Origin: a candidate division TA06 bacterium
Lineage (GTDB): Bacteria; Edwardsbacteria; AC1; EtOH8
Length of the DNA stretch: 64,000 nt
Assembly (NCBI GenBank): GCA_016235665.1
Contig: JACRJI010000014.1
Coordinates: 83,544-147,543 of the forward strand
Direction: 5' to 3'
This document shows, in pieces, positions 26,701 through 33,335 of this stretch. The position numbers were made by a program, and so were the translations under genes. The notes under the pieces were generated by a model, which made no database searches, had not been told where the DNA came from, and saw only the letters and a list, made by a program, of their open reading frames with translations. The first letter of the stretch is position 1. Every line of letters starts with the position of its first letter.

Positions 26701-27473
26701 TGTTATTAAATCTTGGGGTTAATGCCAGGGATGCCATGCCAAAGGGTGGAGTGCTGACTTACTCTACCCAGGAAAAATTGCTGGATGCCGGTTTTATAGT
26801 CGGTCGCGGTTATTCCATAGAACCAGGAAAATATATGCTGGTATCCGTTTCTGACACCGGGTGCGGGATGGATGAAGGAACCAAACGCCGCATATTTGAA
26901 CCATTCTTTACCACTAAGGACTCCGGAAAAGGAACAGGGTTGGGTCTGGCCAGCGTGTACGGAACGGTTATGAGCCATTTAGGTGTAATCGAGGTTGAAA
27001 GCAAACTTGGTGAAGGGGCAACTTTTAACATTTATCTACCGCTGGCTCAAGCCGAGGTATTGGTGGAAACTGAAAAGGATATAACGATATCTGCAGAATC
27101 TGGTCATGGAAGGATATTGCTGGTTGACGACGAAGAGATGATCCGGAAAATGGCCGAAAACTTGCTTGTTTATCTAGGCTATGAAGTGCACACTTGCCGG
27201 GATGGGGCAGAAGCTGTAAGTTACTATGCTGACAATGGCAAGGAAATAAACCTCGTTATAATGGATATGATCATGCCGGTGATGAACGGAATGGACGCTT
27301 TCCTTGAATTAAAAAGAATAAACCCGTCGGTAAAGGTATTAATATCCTCCGGTTTCAGTGCGAGCGGAGAAACACATGAAATGTTAAAACTTGGCGTCAT
27401 AGATTTTATAGGAAAACCTTACCGCGTGACGGAACTATCGGCAAAAATCAAGAAAGCTATCGAAGGGGAATGA
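23739..27473 (+). CDS. Hybrid histidine kinase: dCache-PAS-GAF-PAS-HisKA-HATPase-REC
   Basis: A 1244-residue membrane sensor kinase. TM1 (about 13-33), a Cache-like extracellular region to about 300, then TM2 (about 298-322). A Glu/Gln-rich coiled coil follows, then PAS (about 395-490), GAF (about 505-690), a second coiled coil, and PAS (about 740-855). The HisKA box holds H883 (GGVAHDFNNMLAGIIGN), and the ATPase domain has N and G boxes (LNLGVNARDAMPKGG, SDTGCGMDEGTKRRIFEPFF, GKGTGLGLASVYG). A C-terminal receiver has acceptor D1176 (LVIMDMIMPVMNG). Within the GAF region, a cluster of Cys (ECMCGNIIKGR) could bind a cofactor. No cognate output regulator is adjacent. Confidence 0.93.
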   Translation: MRAKAEKRATRELIVLLVILSVILLAIVLGSMYFYRRQAKTIAEAQKQNLAMVADLKCFMIENWYQERMNNAWGIADSRSFAETAFRWFANPADGSLKEAVATRIGSLMRYKQYSAILLLKPDGTVMMAANDTSKHTGPRVNGLTRQALNTRQIVTSDIYFCPVAKHPHLDFIAPINLGRKKVGVMLLRVDPKTYFYPFINNWPTSSRTSETLLIERDGDSVLFMNDVRHKKGTALKMREPLSKKELPAVMAVTGKTGTVEGRDYRGMPVLAAIRKISGTNWYMVAKVDSDEVYAPIKSLFTIIALLAVILSIAVTGAMGMVWYRRRHHYLRSIMTAEMQLQEANQKLIESNQELEASVEELTASEQELRTAEEELQQQYAQLQKSEERYHSTLDNMQEGCQIVDRNWRYVYINDAAERHNRKPKAEMLGNVMADMWPGIETTGVYAAERRCMEDAVSCIMENEFVFSDGTKGWFALSILPVPEGIFILSVDITLRKRAELEQKLTVEILQLLNRAEESHQIVEDILDTIKPITGCEALAIRLKDNGDYPYYMTNGFPKEFVEKERSLCARTIQGDLVTGPDGKPFLECMCGNIIKGRTDPTKSFFTPGGSFWSNYTSELLASTNDADRQTHTRNYCNKMGYESVALIPLKSEDDIIGLLQLNDRTKNKFTREFIEYLEGIGSSIGIALSRKKHQMEIQAQRQQLMANNEELMAAEQELKAAEEELKQQLEELVKNQEALYQSVEQFRLLFENAPDAIYIQIDGKFKYANTACLRLYAADKAGQLLGTAVSERIHPDCRELAGERDRTLIQERKAVPLVEYRHVRLDGTLVDVEVSAVPFVYKNESGALVFVRDISRRKSIEEELRHSQKIEAIGLLAGGVAHDFNNMLAGIIGNAELLTIKLLRDKELSGYVNNIANAAEHAASLTRQLLTFARKGQMIRQPVDIHKLITDTCNILGKTIDRRIMVKWNFGAPRPVVVGDPSQLENMLLNLGVNARDAMPKGGVLTYSTQEKLLDAGFIVGRGYSIEPGKYMLVSVSDTGCGMDEGTKRRIFEPFFTTKDSGKGTGLGLASVYGTVMSHLGVIEVESKLGEGATFNIYLPLAQAEVLVETEKDITISAESGHGRILLVDDEEMIRKMAENLLVYLGYEVHTCRDGAEAVSYYADNGKEINLVIMDMIMPVMNGMDAFLELKRINPSVKVLISSGFSASGETHEMLKLGVIDFIGKPYRVTELSAKIKKAIEGE

Positions 27474-27493
27474 TTCTACAGAAATGGCCGGCC

Positions 27494-27577
27494 GGTTCTC
27501 CAAGGCTATGTAAGAAATGCCATAATTTTCCGGCGCATTTCATGTATTGGAAGGCCGATTATGTTTTCATTTATTAG
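27494..27577 (+). pseudogene. Internally deleted copy of the 22593-22859 gene
   Basis: Translated in frame it reads GSPRLCKKCHNFPAHFMYWK followed directly by ADYVFIY and a stop. The 22593 gene has the same two blocks separated by about 30 residues. The junction falls in a GAAGGCCG word that is present at both edges of the missing part in the intact gene, the hallmark of deletion between short direct repeats. The remnant has no start. Confidence 0.75.
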
Positions 27578-27591
27578 GAGGCACGAGAATT

Positions 27592-27903
27592 ATGGCTTGG
27601 TCCAAGGACAAAAACGGAAATTGGCGTAATATCGAGGATATTGATGTTTATGACACTTGTTTTGAGGGTTTAAATGGTATTTGCGTGGTTTTTAAAATGT
27701 TTAATAGTAATTATGCTAGTAAAGAGAGTTACCGGGTGATTAGAACGGGCCGGGGACATATCCGTTCCATATTGGATCAATACATAGCTGAGCTAAAGGG
27801 CAAGAATAAGCTTTACGTTACCTGGCTTATAACACCCTCTTTTATACCCGAATTCCTCGCCGGCCTGTTAGATGAAAAACTGGAACTTATAATGAAAAAC
27901 TAA
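27592..27903 (+). CDS. Hypothetical 103-aa protein
   Basis: A 103-residue soluble protein starting MAWSKDKNGNWRNIEDID; a GGAGG Shine-Dalgarno lies 14 bases upstream of the chosen ATG. It ends with a hydrophobic LYVTWLITPSFIPEFLAGLL segment. No family recognised. It directly follows the kinase and the decayed gene copy. Confidence 0.55.
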   Translation: MAWSKDKNGNWRNIEDIDVYDTCFEGLNGICVVFKMFNSNYASKESYRVIRTGRGHIRSILDQYIAELKGKNKLYVTWLITPSFIPEFLAGLLDEKLELIMKN

Positions 27904-27966
27904 CAACGATAAATTTGATCAAATCGTTCGCAATATAATATCTCGAGATAAAACGATATAATATAT

Positions 27967-27998
27967 AAAAAGCCGTTCCTTTTCAGGAACGGCTTTTT
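27967..27998. terminator. Strong bidirectional terminator
   Basis: AAAAAGCCGTTCCT and AGGAACGGCTTTTT form a 14-bp stem with a TTTC loop between the convergent 103-aa gene (+) and the XRE gene (-). Confidence 0.9.
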
Positions 27999-28018
27999 AC
28001 GTTTACATAAGCATTAAT

Positions 28019-28363
28019 TTATTTTTTGATTTTCTTTTCCCTTACTAAATCAATAATCTTAAGAGCAAGGTCAATATCGTCGGTGTCCTGTTCTTTGCAT
28101 GTTTTAATCAGTTTTTCTAATAATTGTTTATGTGTATATTCGGTACTTTTCTCTTGGTCGAAAATGAAAAAACTACTGATATGCACATTCAAAGCTTTAG
28201 ATATTTTGTCGAGTGTTTCAATAGAGGGGGATCTATGGCCACATTCTAACAGGGCAATGTAATTATCACTCAAACCAGTAATTTCAGCTAAGTCGGCCTG
28301 AGTATATTTAGCGTCTTTACGTAACGCTTTTATTCTTTTTCCAATTATTAAAAGTATATTCAT
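28019..28363 (-). CDS. XRE-family repressor 1
   Basis: A 114-residue protein with an N-terminal Cro/C1-type helix-turn-helix (IGKRIKALRKDAKYTQADLA, then EITGLSDNYIALLECGHRSP) and a helical, charged C-terminus. It is divergent from the FN3 lipoprotein gene at 28512, whose two promoter-like elements lie in the shared region, so it probably represses that unit and itself. No peptidase or toxin partner is adjacent. Confidence 0.88.
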   Translation of the reverse strand: MNILLIIGKRIKALRKDAKYTQADLAEITGLSDNYIALLECGHRSPSIETLDKISKALNVHISSFFIFDQEKSTEYTHKQLLEKLIKTCKEQDTDDIDLALKIIDLVREKKIKK

Positions 28364-28398
28364 AGGCCTAATTTAACATCAAATCAACAACAAAGCTA

Positions 28399-28427
28399 TT
28401 GACTAAAAGTAAAGAAAATATTAATAT
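28399..28427 (+). promoter_or_regulatory. Upstream tandem promoter P1 of lipoprotein gene
   Basis: TTGACT and TAATAT separated by 17 bases, in the shared region between the XRE gene and the lipoprotein gene. Confidence 0.45.
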
Positions 28428-28440
28428 TATGGATAATATA

Positions 28441-28469
28441 TTGACAATTAGTTATTATTATGATATTAT
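28441..28469 (+). promoter_or_regulatory. Downstream tandem promoter P2 of lipoprotein gene
   Basis: TTGACA and TATTAT separated by exactly 17 bases, giving a leader of about 35 bases before the ATG at 28512. This is the stronger of the two promoter matches in the intergenic region. Confidence 0.65.
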
Positions 28470-28511
28470 TCTTCAAAATAAACCATAAAATCAAACATAA
28501 GGAGCATTACC

Positions 28512-29492
28512 ATGAAACGCCTTCTTCTTGCTTTGTCGCTGTCAATTGCCCTGGTCCTCGTCGGGTGCAGCAAAAACGAAACTCCGACAGAAACAGAAAC
28601 CGGGACAGCGCCAAGCGCCCCGACCCTTTCCAGCCCGGCAAACGGAGCAACGGGAACAAGTATCTCCCCAACCCTGACCTGGAACGCAGCCAGCGGAGCA
28701 ACCAGCTATTCCCTGCAAGCTTCGACGGACAATACCTTTGCTTCAAACATAACTATTAACCAAGCCAGTTTAACAAGCACAAGCTATTCGGCAAGTAGTT
28801 TAGTAAATTCTACGACCTATTACTGGCGGGTCAATGCAACAAACAGCTACGGAACATCAAGCTGGTCGTCGGCAAGTTCTTTTACAACCGTTGCTGCCCC
28901 GCCAAGCGTAGTCTGGGAAGATGGGTTTGAAACCTATGTCGCGAACAGTTGGCCGTCCAATTGGACCGCAGATGGGAATGGAACAGACAGCACGGCGAAC
29001 TATGTGGATAATTCTGTGTTTAATAGCGGAGCAAAATCAATAAGGTTATTTGGCGTTATTGGCAGTTGTTGGGGTGCATTGTCATACCGGCCACTAACGG
29101 TAGTTGCGCCCTATGAAATAGAGGTTAAAGTCAGAAACGGTAATGACGCGCTTTCCGGTTGCCACCCCGACAGAGCTTATATTGGCCTAAGACAAGGGAC
29201 AAGTTGGGTAAACCCGTCAAGAGTATTAATTAGTTTTATGGGTGATGGTTCTATAAGGAGCGGGGCTTCAAATATTTTAGATTCGAGCTACTCAACGCTG
29301 ACTTGGTATACAGTACGTATTCTTTATGAAAGACCTTCATCCACCCAGGTAAAAATCAGCTACTGGATTAATGGCGTTTCAAAAGGATATGAGACACTGA
29401 CGGCCATAGCCGAAGAAGATCAATTAGACAATCTTGATCTGACAGCCCAGGAAGGAACTGTTTGGTTCGATGATGTTAAGGTGATTAAATAA
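28512..29492 (+). CDS. FN3-containing lipoprotein with jelly-roll C-terminus
   Basis: A 326-residue lipoprotein: signal peptide with lipobox LVGC (Cys19), a Thr/Glu-rich linker, one fibronectin type III domain (about 36-130; APTLSSPANGATGTSISPTL, YYWRVNATNSYGTSSWS), then a concanavalin/jelly-roll-like domain (about 135-326; WEDGFETYVANSWPSNW near its start and LDNLDLTAQEGTVWFDDVKV at its end). This is an outer-surface adhesion or carbohydrate-binding layout. The FN3 domain resembles those in the 2776-aa protein at 33332. Likely repressed by the divergent XRE protein. Confidence 0.82.
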   Translation: MKRLLLALSLSIALVLVGCSKNETPTETETGTAPSAPTLSSPANGATGTSISPTLTWNAASGATSYSLQASTDNTFASNITINQASLTSTSYSASSLVNSTTYYWRVNATNSYGTSSWSSASSFTTVAAPPSVVWEDGFETYVANSWPSNWTADGNGTDSTANYVDNSVFNSGAKSIRLFGVIGSCWGALSYRPLTVVAPYEIEVKVRNGNDALSGCHPDRAYIGLRQGTSWVNPSRVLISFMGDGSIRSGASNILDSSYSTLTWYTVRILYERPSSTQVKISYWINGVSKGYETLTAIAEEDQLDNLDLTAQEGTVWFDDVKVIK

Positions 29493-29503
29493 GGAGAGCA
29501 GCC

Positions 29504-30130
29504 ATGAAAAATAGAATACCTATTTTGATTATCATTGGCGCGATTGTCTGCTGTAATGTCGCCCGAGGGGATATCGGAGCTAAAATGGGCTATTTTGTGC
29601 CTGCTGAAAAATCCATTAAAGAAATATACGGATCAGGCGGGCTTACTTTTGGTTTGGATGGCGTTTTCTGGAGGGCAAATAATGTCGGATTTGGAGTTTC
29701 CCTCGATTATTTCCGCAAGTCAGGAACGCCTGTATTTATCATCAACGGAGATACCGTGGAGACCTCCGATACTGCAATTGCGCGAGATGCTTCCTGCAAG
29801 ATCACATTCATACCCATAACCTGCAACGTGTATTACAAATTAGGAAATAAAGATGCCGTAGTCCGACCGTATATCGGCGGGGGCATGGGTTTCTATCTTG
29901 CCAACGAGGAGCTTAAAGCTGTTATCTATGGTGATGACAGGTTCGGCTCTGCCTCGAAGACAGAAATTGGTTTTCAGGTTCTGGGAGGAATAGAAAGCAA
30001 GATAGGCGATAAATCAAAACTGGTTGCAGAAATTAAATATTCAATTGCCTCAGCGTCGGGCGAAGGCGGGTTGGCCGGGGAAACTGTAGATATGGGCGGA
30101 CTGACGCTAAGCGCCGGTATCAGGTTTTAA
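29504..30130 (+). CDS. Outer-membrane beta-barrel protein 1
   Basis: A 208-residue exported protein with a signal peptide (first about 22 residues) and alternating hydrophobic strands consistent with a small 8-stranded barrel (VRPYIGGGMGFYLAN; VAEIKYSIASAS; LTLSAGIRF). The terminal aromatic F is the usual signal for barrel insertion. It follows the FN3 lipoprotein by 11 bases, in the same operon. Function unknown; opacity/OmpW-like porin family is the closest shape. Confidence 0.75.
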   Translation: MKNRIPILIIIGAIVCCNVARGDIGAKMGYFVPAEKSIKEIYGSGGLTFGLDGVFWRANNVGFGVSLDYFRKSGTPVFIINGDTVETSDTAIARDASCKITFIPITCNVYYKLGNKDAVVRPYIGGGMGFYLANEELKAVIYGDDRFGSASKTEIGFQVLGGIESKIGDKSKLVAEIKYSIASASGEGGLAGETVDMGGLTLSAGIRF

Positions 30131-30156
30131 CAATAATCAATTAAAGTAGACAAATA

Positions 30157-30723
30157 ATGGGTAAGATCAAAGGAATAATAATGGTGTTATTGGCTTTTGC
30201 ATTGCTGTTCATTCCATTGGTTGGGTTTGCTGCAGGGAACAGCGACGGGATATCAGCCAACCTGGGGATATATCTGCCCCAGGGAGGAGATGATTCATAC
30301 GATGCTATAAAAAGCGGGATGGGATTTACATTAGGCTACGAGCATTGTGTGAGTCAAAATACTATAGTGTTGGCCAGAGCCGGTTATATCAGATGGGGCA
30401 CGACGGAGAATGATGAGTATCTATCCAATATACCGCTTATGGCAGGGGTCAAATTTCGTCTGGGTAGTGGTTCATCCGTCTACCCCTACTTTTTAGCTGA
30501 CCTTGGGCTTAATATGTGGTCCTGGATGGAACGTGGGGAGCAATCATATAGTCATCAGGATCTCGGCTTTGGCTTTGGCGCCGGTTTGGAGTTCCCATTA
30601 AACAGTAATGTGAATTTTGATCTTTCAGGGAAATACAGCATCATATCTTGGCCGTCAGACTGGTGTGAGGAAAGCTTCAAGAATATTGAGATCGGCGTGG
30701 GGATAAAATATCTTTTGAAGTAA
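30157..30723 (+). CDS. Outer-membrane beta-barrel protein 2
   Basis: A 188-residue exported protein: signal peptide about 1-25 (LAFALLFIPLVGFAA), then amphipathic strands (GISANLGIYLPQGGD; VYPYFLADLGLNMWSW; FGFGAGLEFPL; IEIGVGIKYLLK). It resembles the preceding barrel protein in size and layout and is third in the operon. The final strand ends LLK rather than with an aromatic residue, so insertion efficiency is uncertain. Confidence 0.72.
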   Translation: MGKIKGIIMVLLAFALLFIPLVGFAAGNSDGISANLGIYLPQGGDDSYDAIKSGMGFTLGYEHCVSQNTIVLARAGYIRWGTTENDEYLSNIPLMAGVKFRLGSGSSVYPYFLADLGLNMWSWMERGEQSYSHQDLGFGFGAGLEFPLNSNVNFDLSGKYSIISWPSDWCEESFKNIEIGVGIKYLLK

Positions 30724-30744
30724 CGGTAAATAAACATAATAACA

Positions 30745-30766
30745 AAAGCCCCCGAAAGGGGGCTTT
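30745..30766 (+). terminator. Terminator of the lipoprotein/barrel operon
   Basis: AAAGCCCCC and GGGGGCTTT form a 9-bp stem around a GAAA tetraloop, 21 bases after the stop codon. Confidence 0.85.
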
Positions 30767-30812
30767 ATTAAAATAAAAAGAAGTATGACAAGTCAATGTG
30801 ATCCTATAAGGG

Positions 30813-31160
30813 CTATTTCAGTAAACGCAGAATTTTCTCAAATGTTCTAATTCTCTTAATATTTGATTTCCTCAATTGCTTTGAAACACGTTCTATTGCC
30901 TGTTCTTTTGCGGTTGGCTCTTTAGGCGTACGTTTCTTTTTCTTAACCTTTGCGCCAGCACATAAGTCGCACATTTCAATGCCAAGGGCTTTGGTTATCT
31001 TTTCTATGGTTTTTACGGAAGTGCTGATCCGGCCCTGCTCTATAAAGCCGATATAACGAAAATTTAACCCGGACTTCTCAGCTAACATGGTTTGAGTAAG
31101 GCCCTGTTCCTTGCGTATTCGGCGTATTTGGGAACTTATTTGTTTCATGAAAGTGGACAT
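30813..31160 (-). CDS. XRE-family repressor 2
   Basis: A 115-residue protein with an N-terminal Cro/C1-type helix-turn-helix (IRRIRKEQGLTQTMLAEKSG, LNFRYIGFIEQGRISTSVKT) and a very basic C-terminus (KVKKKKRTPKEPTAKEQ). Cys residues in MCDLCAG just after the HTH could bind a metal. Start taken at 31160; MKQISSQ at 31148 is an alternative. It is divergent from the lipoprotein/giant-protein operon, as XRE repressor 1 is from its operon. Confidence 0.87.
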   Translation of the reverse strand: MSTFMKQISSQIRRIRKEQGLTQTMLAEKSGLNFRYIGFIEQGRISTSVKTIEKITKALGIEMCDLCAGAKVKKKKRTPKEPTAKEQAIERVSKQLRKSNIKRIRTFEKILRLLK

Positions 31161-31203
31161 TTTAGGTTTCTCCTGTAAAATAATAAATAATGGATATATG
31201 TTC

Positions 31204-31233
31204 TTGACATTGTTGTAAGAATTATAGTATTAT
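31204..31233 (+). promoter_or_regulatory. Promoter of the giant secreted-protein operon
   Basis: TTGACA and TATTAT separated by 18 bases. The predicted transcript begins about 31240 and has a leader of about 190 bases before the first ATG at 31433. It lies next to the divergent XRE gene. Confidence 0.65.
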
Positions 31234-31341
31234 AATATAGGAATCAAAGAAAGTAAAGACATCGGCGTGAAGTCCCTTCCAGGAACTGAAATTGATAATA
31301 AATGGAAGGTTAGTTAAGGTTAATGAGAACGCGAAGAAAAT

Positions 31342-31385
31342 AAAGCCTCAAATGTTTGCCTCACAATGGCAGGCATTGGGGCTTT
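31342..31385 (+). promoter_or_regulatory. Long leader hairpin, possible attenuator
   Basis: AAAGCCTCAAATGTTTGCC and GGCAGGCATTGGGGCTTT pair over 18 positions with one bulged A and a few G-U pairs, around a TCACAAT loop, followed by TGTGTTTTAAG. It lies inside the predicted leader between promoter and first gene, so it could attenuate transcription or be a processed small RNA. Confidence 0.5.
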
Positions 31386-31432
31386 TGTGTTTTAAGCTAT
31401 CGCAAAAACAATTAAAGAGGTTAATAAAATTG

Positions 31433-32230
31433 ATGACAAAAAAAACATTATCGTTAATGTCCGCAACATTATTTATATTGATGTTTGCTAACTGTAGTAA
31501 AAAGGCTAATCCAGTTAATGTAATTAATATAATTAACGACCCTAAAATATTTTACTGTTGGTTACAAGTGCCCACTCAAAATGCAGTGTTATACTCGGAT
31601 CCGATTACGGATCCATCAAATACCACTGTTACGATGATCTGGGGCAGCCACAATCAAATGCTTCTGTCGAATATTAGTAACGGGCAGATGAATTTTTATT
31701 CCGACAGTGGGCATTATTTCGGAGATACAACTATAACCATTAAAATTACATCTGATTCTGATACCGGTATTGGATGCATTCAAGTGCCGAGTGGCACAAG
31801 CTTATTAACCCCAGCAGAACATGATACATTACCAATAGATAGTGTAAAGTGCATATGGACAAAGGCAGAGAGAGCGGATTGGTATAAAATATATAGCCAT
31901 TCCTATGCATTAGATTCTTCTGGGTGTTGGGCAGGCACCATACGTAATATTGATACATTTCTTTTTGATACCACTTTCACAATTCCACTCAGTTATTTTT
32001 CTGTGCCGAATGCAATCTATTACCAAATACAATTAATGGTTGAACCTTATGCCGGTCCCCAAATGATACCCAATTCAGAAGGCAATATTTCCGGCGATAT
32101 CAAAGGATTTTTATATGGCATAGGAAATGCTGGCGGTAGTAATTTTTGTGTGGACACACGATTAAAAATGTTAAGATTAAACGGTTCTAATATAAATAAT
32201 AAGGAGACAAATAATGTTAACCAAAAGTAA
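31433..32230 (+). CDS. Lipoprotein, first gene of giant secreted-protein operon
   Basis: A 265-residue lipoprotein with lipobox FANC (MSATLFILMFANCSKK). The mature part is beta-rich, with repeated D/N-rich turns and a CIWTKAERADWYKIYSHSYA strand similar to FN3-type cores. No family recognised. The start at 31433 is chosen for its signal peptide and AGAGG upstream; an earlier frame from 31292 would place the signal peptide internally and cross the leader hairpin. It overlaps the next gene by 17 bases. Confidence 0.7.
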   Translation: MTKKTLSLMSATLFILMFANCSKKANPVNVINIINDPKIFYCWLQVPTQNAVLYSDPITDPSNTTVTMIWGSHNQMLLSNISNGQMNFYSDSGHYFGDTTITIKITSDSDTGIGCIQVPSGTSLLTPAEHDTLPIDSVKCIWTKAERADWYKIYSHSYALDSSGCWAGTIRNIDTFLFDTTFTIPLSYFSVPNAIYYQIQLMVEPYAGPQMIPNSEGNISGDIKGFLYGIGNAGGSNFCVDTRLKMLRLNGSNINNKETNNVNQK

Positions 32231-33335
32231 ACATTTAATTTTAACACTTCTATTTATGGTCCTTGCAGGATGCGTTAATGATAAGGCCTTGAATAAAAGC
32301 AATGATCCCATTATAAATAATAATGGGAAAGCAGGATTAACTGCTACGGGTATGACGGTAGATGTGCCTGGGCCATTGCTTAGATCTGAGATAATACTTG
32401 ACGAAATGCCCGAGTTAGATAAATGGACCAAAGTAACGATAAAGGTAAAACTAAACCGCGATGCTAAGACATATTATACAGAGCCACATACCGAAGATTT
32501 TCCGGAGGGGCCCGAAATAATTCTTACTGGTAGTGAAGGAGTTGAATTAAATACTGTAAGCAAGGATAGAATAAATAATGGCATAAAAGGTCAGGAATAC
32601 CGTGCCAGTTTTAAAATACGGCCATTTATGGTGGGCGGATTAGAAATCAATTCTAACGGAGCAAGTATAAAGTTTACCTTAGATGACAATGGAAAAACTG
32701 TTTTTATGAAAAGCCGGGAAGAATGGGAAGTGATGATAGGACCAAAGCATGCTGCCGTGAAGAATATGGGCGAGGGCATAGATACTATGACGATATATCG
32801 CTATACGCCAGAACAGAATGAAATGATTAATAAATTATGGCCTCCAAAGTATCTTGCCCCAAAGAACAAACCTATTATTATTGTTACTCCAGAACGGATA
32901 CAATTGGGTGAAATAGAAATAGTACCCGCTCCAGCCATAGGACACGTTTCCAAGGTTATCTGGACGTTGAAGGCAAAGGATAGAGGAGAACTTCCTAAAG
33001 TTGAACAGTTAATGTCCTTTAAAAGTGTAGTCCACGCTAAGCCTGGCCAGGAATATGTTACCAAGGATCAGATTGAGGAATACAGAGACGCTTTTAAGTG
33101 TTCGGATATATCAGCTTGGGAAATAATGAATGATAGTACGTATGCCTTATCATTTACCATAGAGCCTTTGATGATTATAAAAAATAGTGAAAATGGACGT
33201 CTAAGGATTTCATGGTGGTATGGTATGCCGCCTGAAAACAAATATGGAAGATATAAATCAATTTACTTTGTTATCGGCGAAGATGGTAAATTAAAAACAA
33301 TAGACGGCCATGAGATGAAGGAAACGGAAAAATGA
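32214..33335 (+). CDS. Lipoprotein, second gene of giant secreted-protein operon
   Basis: A 373-residue lipoprotein (lipobox LAGC, Cys20). The mature part contains beta-strand segments (VTIKVKLNRDAKTYYTEPHT; YRASFKIRPFMVGGLEINSN; WTLKAKDRGELPKVEQLMSF) consistent with one or two Ig-like domains. No family recognised. It overlaps the lipoprotein before it by 17 bases and the giant gene after it by 4 (ATGA), so all three products are made together, likely as a surface complex. Confidence 0.68.
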   Translation: MLTKSKHLILTLLFMVLAGCVNDKALNKSNDPIINNNGKAGLTATGMTVDVPGPLLRSEIILDEMPELDKWTKVTIKVKLNRDAKTYYTEPHTEDFPEGPEIILTGSEGVELNTVSKDRINNGIKGQEYRASFKIRPFMVGGLEINSNGASIKFTLDDNGKTVFMKSREEWEVMIGPKHAAVKNMGEGIDTMTIYRYTPEQNEMINKLWPPKYLAPKNKPIIIVTPERIQLGEIEIVPAPAIGHVSKVIWTLKAKDRGELPKVEQLMSFKSVVHAKPGQEYVTKDQIEEYRDAFKCSDISAWEIMNDSTYALSFTIEPLMIIKNSENGRLRISWWYGMPPENKYGRYKSIYFVIGEDGKLKTIDGHEMKETEK

